A stretch of DNA of 8,543 bases, from the NCBI GenBank assembly GCA_029260695.1, contig JAJDCT010000321.1, forward strand, positions 1 to 8,543, written 5' to 3'. The DNA is from Phycisphaeraceae bacterium. Its GTDB lineage: Bacteria; Planctomycetota; Phycisphaerae; Phycisphaerales; Phycisphaeraceae. A model generated the notes under the pieces. That model saw nothing but the letters and a program-made list of their open reading frames with translations, had not been told where the DNA came from and did not search any database. Below are positions 5,495-8,543 of this stretch, piece by piece (the stretch's first letter is position 1; each line of letters opens with the position of its first letter). A program made the position numbers and the translations under genes.

Positions 5495-5872
5495 ATGCCC
5501 GCACCCGATGATCGTCGATATCTGGAAAGCCACGAGTGGCACAAGCCCGAGGGGGAGCTGGTGGTGGTCGGGATCAGCCAGTTCGCGGTGGATGAGTTGA
5601 CGGATATCACTTACCTGGAGGTCACGGCTGAGGGTGAGATCGGCAAGGGTGATCCGCTGGGTGAGATCGAGTCGGTGAAAGCAACCAGCGAGTTGTACTG
5701 CGGGATCGATGGGGAAGTCATCGAGGTCAACCAGGCGGTGGTGGATGACCCTTCGCTGATCAATCGCGACTGCTACGGGGAGGCGTGGATCATCAAGGTC
5801 CGGCCGAGCGACGCGGGGCAGTTGGATGGGTTGCTGTCACCTGAGGATTACGAGAAGCAGGCGGCGCATTAG
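5495..5872 (+). CDS. gcvH: Glycine cleavage system H protein
   Basis: GcvH is the lipoylated carrier that shuttles the aminomethyl group between the P, T and L proteins of the glycine cleavage system in the cytoplasm. The 125 residues match the family end to end: RYLESHEWHKPEGELVVVGIS (8-28), DITYLEV (37-43), the lipoyl-lysine motif GEIESVKATSELY with K62 as the attachment site, GEVIEVNQAVVDDPSLIN (73-90), and YGEAWIIKVRPSD (94-106). Length is typical. GGAG at 5483-5486 is 8 bases before the ATG. A TAGAAT at 5453-5458 could be a -10 box but no good -35 accompanies it. No gcvT, gcvP, lpd or lipoate gene is adjacent, so the partners must be elsewhere. A free-standing H protein can also serve in lipoate relay, but nothing here shows that. 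Confidence 0.96.
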   Translation: MPAPDDRRYLESHEWHKPEGELVVVGISQFAVDELTDITYLEVTAEGEIGKGDPLGEIESVKATSELYCGIDGEVIEVNQAVVDDPSLINRDCYGEAWIIKVRPSDAGQLDGLLSPEDYEKQAAH

Positions 5873-5938
5873 CCCCGGCTCAATCTCCCTGCTCTCTGCG
5901 GCGAACTCTCTTCATCCGATTTATCCGATCCAACCGGG

Positions 5939-8407
5939 CTATTCCGGCTTGGCGGCCGGCTCGTCTTCGGTGATGCTGGACCAGTCCATTTTGCCCAGGA
6001 GCTTGAAGATCAGGACGGTGGCGATGATGCCGTAAGCCCCGAAGACGGCGCTGTAGCCGTAATTACCGAAGCATGCGTGGCCGAGGCTGAAGATCATCGA
6101 GAACAGCCCGGTGCAGCCCAGGAACCAACTGGTCCACTCAACCCAACCGATGGTCAGGTGATTAGGATGCCCGGCGGCGTCGGCGATACGCTTCCACCCG
6201 CCGGGGGGCTGAACACGCTTGTAGAACTTGATCAGGTGCTCGTCTTTCTCAGGCGGGGTCAGGAATGTCACCGTGACCCAGATCACTGTGGAGATAACCA
6301 GATTCAGGGTGAATTGGACCGGGAACTCGTTGAGTAAGTAGACGTATTCGCTTAAGCCGACGGTCACCGCCAGGGCATGAAGCATTTTGTATTTGAGCAG
6401 GATAAAAATCAGAAGCGAGGACCCCATCCCAGCCATCTCGGACCAGGCGCTGATCCGCCACCAGTACCAACGCAACAGAACGACGAAGCCAGCGCCGGAC
6501 ATGACTAAGAAGAAGTCGTACCAACCACTGGCGATGGAGTCGCTGTAGAAGGCATAGAGCCCTGCAAGGATAGCCAAAAAGACGGTAGCCAGCTTGGAGA
6601 CCAGGATGTAAGACCGCTCGCTGCCGTTCTTACTGATGAAGCGTTTGTAGATATCGTTGACGATGTAGGAAGCGCCGAAGTTGACGTGTGTTGAGATGGT
6701 GGACATGTAGGCCGCCATGAGCGCCGCGACCATCAGGCCCTTGAGCCCGACGGGGAGGTACTTCATGAGCATAATTATGTAGGCGTGTTCCTGATCGTAG
6801 TTCGCCCCATAGGCGCTGACGTCGGGGACCAGGAACAGCGACCCGATCCCGACTACGATCCAAGGCCAGGGCCTGAGCACAAACATCACAAAGTTGTACC
6901 AGAGCATGGCAAAGACAGAGTGCTTCTCGTCCTTGCAAGAGAACAGACGTTGTGCCAGAAAGCCGCCACCCTCACCGCCGGCCCACCACTGCAGGCCCAG
7001 GAAGACAATCAGCGACCAGATCGCCAGTAAGCCGCCACCTTTGAGGTCGAACGGCGGAAAGAAGTCGGTAATCTTACGCGCAGGCGTCACCTTGTCGTGA
7101 CGCCAGGCAGCGAAGAACTCGCCCATGTCCTTTATGCCTACCGAACTGAGACGAGCACGTAGATCGTCTTCGGTGGACGACAAGGTAGAGAATCGGAGGT
7201 AGTCCACAGCCGACCCGTCGTCTTGTAGCAGCCCGGCGCCGATCATCTCAGCCAAGTCACGTGAATCTGAGAATGCCCCCCTGCTAACGGTGTACGCATG
7301 TCTCCACAACCCGATCAGCGCCTTAAATTCAGACGCTTCACGGATGTCCGAACGTTGGGTCAGCCATACGTCATCTATCAGACGCTGCGCTATCTGCTCC
7401 TGGTCGAGTTCGTCTGCGGACCAAGCATATGTTGGCTCTGAATCAAGGGAGAGAGTCAGTTCGGATACCGCTGGGGACAGCAGACCCGAATCAATCACCC
7501 GGTCAGTCAAGGCCTGATCATCTTCGACGGCTTCGAGCAACTTGTCTCGGCTGATCAAGAATCGGTCGTCCACGGCGCGGTTATGAACCCGTCCCTCCTG
7601 AACGGCCAACTTGGCCTGCTCAACCAGGTTCGTCGGCCCTTTGGCGACTAAAAACACCATAAACATCAATATCACGGTCCCGGTCATCGCCAGACAAAAC
7701 TGGAAAACATCGGTCGCCATCACGCCCCAGAGCCCGGACACAGCGCTGTAGCCGGTAGCGACGACAAAGCAGGCGATAATCCCCGTTGCCTTGGCGGAAA
7801 TGATCGCTGCACCCATACCCGGCCAATGTGCGATCTGTGACGGATCGATTTGCGACGACACCTCGATACCCTTCGCGACCAGTTCGGGTAGCCATTGCCC
7901 TTTAACGAAAACGATGGTGGGGATGTCCAGCGTGACGTCGAGGATCTTGACCATCGCTACGGTGACCCAACCCATCACCAGGGTGTTCTGGATGATCGAC
8001 CGGAAGGAGGCGTGGAACATCCGCAAGCCAGCGGCCGGGACACCGGAGTAACGTAGCTCGACGAACTCGACATCCGTCAGCAGCTTCGCGCGTCGCCAGA
8101 GGCGGGCGAAGAAGAAGGTGCAGAGCATCATGCCCATGATGCCGCCCCACCAGAACCAGTTGCGTTCCAGCCCGAGTGTCCGTGACCAGCCGGAGATCAC
8201 CAACGGCGTGTCGGCGGCGAAGCTGGTGGCGACGATGGAGGTGCCGGCGACCCACCAGGTCATTTTTCGGCCTGCGACGAAGTAGTCGGCGAGGCTGGCC
8301 TTGGCGCGGCGTGAGAAGTAGAGGCCGATCCCAAGCGTCACCGCGAAGAATGCGGCAATGATTGCCCAGTCAAAGAGTTCGAGGCCGGGCAAGGTTTGTA
8401 TGGGCAT
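5939..8407 (-). CDS. Sodium:solute symporter (SSS family) with a large internal insertion
   Basis: This is an inner-membrane transporter of the SSS/LeuT-fold family that couples sodium entry to uptake of an unknown solute. It has 822 residues against roughly 550-650 for most relatives. Membrane helices are visible from residue 11 (LFDWAIIAAFFAVTLGIGLYF). Family motifs are DYFVAGRKMTWWVAGTSIVAT (41-61), NWFWWGG (83-89), LWRRAKLLTDVEFVELRYSG (103-122), YSAVSGLWGVMATD (220-233), LQWWAGGEGGGFLAQR (472-487), RPWPW (512-516) and AAYMSTISTHVNFGASYIVND (565-585). The last covers the usual Na2-site serine/threonine positions. Between residues 262 and 446 a hydrophilic, acidic, mostly helical domain interrupts the membrane part. 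Relatives I know have only a short loop there. An AAGG lies 8 bases before the ATG. It is convergent with gcvH, with a 66-base gap and no clear terminator. Substrate is not deducible. Confidence 0.92.
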   Translation of the reverse strand: MPIQTLPGLELFDWAIIAAFFAVTLGIGLYFSRRAKASLADYFVAGRKMTWWVAGTSIVATSFAADTPLVISGWSRTLGLERNWFWWGGIMGMMLCTFFFARLWRRAKLLTDVEFVELRYSGVPAAGLRMFHASFRSIIQNTLVMGWVTVAMVKILDVTLDIPTIVFVKGQWLPELVAKGIEVSSQIDPSQIAHWPGMGAAIISAKATGIIACFVVATGYSAVSGLWGVMATDVFQFCLAMTGTVILMFMVFLVAKGPTNLVEQAKLAVQEGRVHNRAVDDRFLISRDKLLEAVEDDQALTDRVIDSGLLSPAVSELTLSLDSEPTYAWSADELDQEQIAQRLIDDVWLTQRSDIREASEFKALIGLWRHAYTVSRGAFSDSRDLAEMIGAGLLQDDGSAVDYLRFSTLSSTEDDLRARLSSVGIKDMGEFFAAWRHDKVTPARKITDFFPPFDLKGGGLLAIWSLIVFLGLQWWAGGEGGGFLAQRLFSCKDEKHSVFAMLWYNFVMFVLRPWPWIVVGIGSLFLVPDVSAYGANYDQEHAYIIMLMKYLPVGLKGLMVAALMAAYMSTISTHVNFGASYIVNDIYKRFISKNGSERSYILVSKLATVFLAILAGLYAFYSDSIASGWYDFFLVMSGAGFVVLLRWYWWRISAWSEMAGMGSSLLIFILLKYKMLHALAVTVGLSEYVYLLNEFPVQFTLNLVISTVIWVTVTFLTPPEKDEHLIKFYKRVQPPGGWKRIADAAGHPNHLTIGWVEWTSWFLGCTGLFSMIFSLGHACFGNYGYSAVFGAYGIIATVLIFKLLGKMDWSSITEDEPAAKPE

Positions 8408-8543
8408 CAGTCAGACCTTATAGGGGCAGATACCCGAAGACCGGGCACGGAGTTGACATTAAACACGCTGAGCGAGCTTGGACCAAGTGTCCCTGCCCCC
8501 CACCTGCAGGCTTGAGGAGGAAGATCAGGCCAAAGGGATTAAT
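8408..8543. other. Upstream region of the symporter gene
   Basis: It holds the symporter ribosome site (8416-8419) and a short palindrome CTTGG-A-CCAAG (8477-8487). The palindrome could be an operator. No convincing promoter pair and no gene are visible. Confidence 0.35.

Noticed and set aside
5873..5938. Possible terminator between the convergent gcvH and symporter genes
   Set aside because: Only AGCCCCGG and CCGGGCT at the two ends could pair, about 60 bases apart, with no T-run; not a terminator.
8418..8543. Open minus-strand frame entering from the right edge and ending at TAA 8420-8418
   Set aside because: Only about 41 codons are visible and nothing in the translation supports a gene; it could be the end of an upstream gene but cannot be shown here.

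Overview
The window looks like chromosomal DNA of a planctomycete, probably of the Phycisphaerae type. The evidence is GC-rich coding DNA, a secreted sugar dehydrogenase ending in two dockerin-like calcium loops plus a PEP-CTERM tail, a LolA-like/redoxin fusion, and a symporter of the type common in that phylum. The taxonomic call is an inference from family knowledge, not a database result.

Layout, left to right. (1) 1-902, minus: the N-terminal 300 codons of an exported LolA-like protein entering a thioredoxin-like domain. It is cut by the window edge, and a perfect fold-back palindrome occupies bases 1-23. (2) 1062-2252, plus: a complete ATP sulfurylase (sat) followed by a GNRA-loop intrinsic terminator. 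(3) 2340-2645, minus: a small two-helix membrane protein in an AT-rich patch, followed by a REP-like inverted pair (2723-2797). (4) 2816-4501, minus: a secreted PQQ-type glucose/sorbosone dehydrogenase with dockerin-like repeats and PEP-CTERM. (5) 4502-4925: a gene-free stretch that holds a decayed copy of the 3' end of a second sat gene and a near-duplicate of the sat terminator. (6) 4926-5231, minus: a small single-helix protein of unknown function. (7) 5348-5373: a third REP-like copy. (8) 5495-5872, plus: gcvH, standing alone. (9) 5939-8407, minus: a large sodium:solute symporter with an internal extra domain of about 185 residues. (10) 8408-8543: upstream DNA of the symporter.

The genes do not form an obvious pathway or operon. 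They are mostly single transcription units in alternating orientation with their own ribosome binding sites. No CRISPR array, tRNA, rRNA, transposase or defence cassette is visible. The most informative non-gene signals are the sat relic with its duplicated terminator and the REP-like palindrome family. The most unusual protein feature is the symporter insertion.
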